Shown here: positions 14,582 through 15,118 of the stretch, one piece after another
How positions within the stretch are numbered: the first letter of the stretch is position 1
How the letters are laid out: each line of letters begins with the position of its first letter
NCBI GenBank assembly: GCA_021783435.1
Contig: JAJXUC010000090.1
Location: 1-15,118, forward strand
Origin: Pseudomonadota bacterium
Lineage (GTDB): Bacteria > Pseudomonadota > Gammaproteobacteria > Burkholderiales > Burkholderiaceae
Length of the DNA stretch: 15,118 nucleotides
Direction of reading: 5' to 3'
Notes under the pieces: model-generated
The model's input: the letters and a program-made list of their open reading frames with translations, nothing else
Databases searched by the model: none
What the model was told of the DNA's origin: nothing
Program-made: the position numbers and the translations under genes

Positions 14582-15118
14582 GGCTTCCCTCCTGGCAATT
14601 TTATGGTCGTGATCCAGTTTATATTGTTATTACCAAGCGCTGCTGGAATAGCAAGAAATGCGGCCGGAGGCATCATTAGCGGATTGGTCAAAACATTGAA
14701 CTTGAGTCCATCGTTAAATATAAAATCATGCACACCTGCTGTTGCATTGATAAATGGGACTTTATTCAACGCGTTGCTCAGCGGCGAGCCCTGAGCAAAA
14801 AACGAGCCTGCGGCAGCTTTATCATTTAATCCAATAATATTTTTTCCCCATGATCCAGGCGGCTGTTGCCCATTACTCTGCGGGTTATAAAATGGATACG
14901 TTTTATTTGGCGCTGGTGTTTTCCCTGGCCTCGCATCCGCGTCATAGCCGATGACCGTGTTGTAGGTCCAAGCCGCAGCGTTGGTGATCGTCGCACTCTC
15001 GGCGCCATTCTGGCAGCCTGTGCCGCTGACCGACCCTGCCGCACAGCCCGTGACCGCTTTCCCGGCGAGGTTCCCGAGGTTATAGCCCGCTAGCGTCTGC
15101 CCCATACCAGCGGTGAGC
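14578..15118 (-). CDS. CdiA/FHA-like toxin C-terminus, module 1, 5' partial
   Basis: The frame is open to the window edge and continues in frame upstream (LTAGMGQTLAGYNL), so this is the 3' end of a longer gene, probably the large two-partner-secreted exoprotein itself. After the pre-toxin (AGYNLGNLAGKAVTGCAAGS, NAAAWTYNTVIGYDADA) come a proline/asparagine-rich linker and the variable toxin: SWGKNIIGLN, PFINATAGVHDFIFN and the hydrophobic MMPPAAFLAIPAALGNNN, ending in KLPGGKP. The toxin is not one I recognise. No nuclease-type motif is evident. The hydrophobic end and lipoprotein partner suggest action in the envelope, which is inference. The VENN marker of enterobacterial CdiA is absent; GCAAGS...NAAAW may mark the same boundary. 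An upstream TPS domain is predicted but lies outside. Confidence 0.78.
   Translation of the reverse strand, partial: LTAGMGQTLAGYNLGNLAGKAVTGCAAGSVSGTGCQNGAESATITNAAAWTYNTVIGYDADARPGKTPAPNKTYPFYNPQSNGQQPPGSWGKNIIGLNDKAAAGSFFAQGSPLSNALNKVPFINATAGVHDFIFNDGLKFNVLTNPLMMPPAAFLAIPAALGNNNINWITTIKLPGGKP
14588..14592 (-). promoter_or_regulatory. Shine-Dalgarno of lipoprotein 1, inside toxin 1 gene
   Basis: The - strand reads CAGGAGGGAAGCCGTG, with GGAGG six bases before the GTG start at 14581. It is encoded by the Pro-Gly-Gly-Lys-Pro end of toxin 1, exactly as in module 2. It supports the GTG start of the immunity gene and coupled translation. Confidence 0.75.
14917..15118. repeat. Direct repeat of the pre-toxin segment, copy 1
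   Basis: Partner of 13951-14152 (about 96% identical over 202 bases, identical over 14992-15118). It lies in the gene that runs off the window, so the true repeat is probably longer: copy 2 continues to about 14226 with carrier-like sequence. Confidence 0.92.

Noticed and set aside
12546..15118. Insertion sequence or transposon as the source of the array
   Set aside because: No transposase frame, terminal inverted repeats or target duplications are seen. The repeats are in coding pre-toxin sequence and point to homologous recombination.
1..15118. CRISPR arrays, tRNA or rRNA genes
   Set aside because: No short regularly spaced repeats and no tRNA- or rRNA-like sequences were noticed on reading both strands.

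Overview
The window is high-GC chromosomal DNA from a betaproteobacterium, most likely of the order Burkholderiales. The evidence is the block mltG-tmk-holB-pilZ-tatD transcribed away from ygfZ, a thioesterase-GNAT fusion of a type I associate with that group, and codon use dominated by G or C at third positions. I cannot name the genus.

Layout. Positions 2-1912 (+) hold the 3' part of a GAF-PAS-GGDEF-EAL cyclic-di-GMP enzyme cut by the window start. Positions 6611-2028 (-) form a compact six-gene run: mltG (peptidoglycan lytic transglycosylase), tmk (thymidylate kinase), holB (clamp-loader delta'), pilZ, tatD, and an exported ankyrin-repeat protein. Most junctions overlap by 4-8 bases or nearly touch. 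Positions 6853-8629 (+) hold ygfZ and an NRDE/TANGO2-family gene. Positions 11885-8686 (-) hold an HI0933-type flavoprotein, a hormone-sensitive-lipase-type alpha/beta hydrolase and a hotdog thioesterase fused to a GNAT domain.

Positions 15118-11894 (-) are different in kind. They look like the 3' end of a contact-dependent inhibition / filamentous-haemagglutinin (CdiA-like) locus followed by its orphan modules. Three related toxin C-termini (14578-15118, 13615-14226, 12887-13267) alternate with three related small lipoproteins (14225-14581, 13268-13618, 12546-12890). Each lipoprotein overlaps the end of its toxin frame by four bases (GTGA, GTGA, ATGA). The first two toxin modules share a 202-base direct repeat, about 96% identical, that encodes the pre-toxin segment. 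A haemagglutinin-repeat remnant (12532-11894) lies between the array and the conserved chromosome. The toxin tails and lipoprotein genes are visibly AT-richer than everything else.

The parts work together as follows. The first toxin C-terminus is probably the active end of a large exported protein whose body lies beyond 15118. The second and third copies lack a convincing start and most of the carrier, so they look like a silent reservoir that could replace the active tip by recombination through the shared repeat. Each lipoprotein is the likely matching immunity protein. I do not recognise the toxin family. Its conserved core (FINATAGVHD), hydrophobic tail and lipoprotein partners point to an envelope target, which is an inference. 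This array is the strongest candidate here for an undescribed system.
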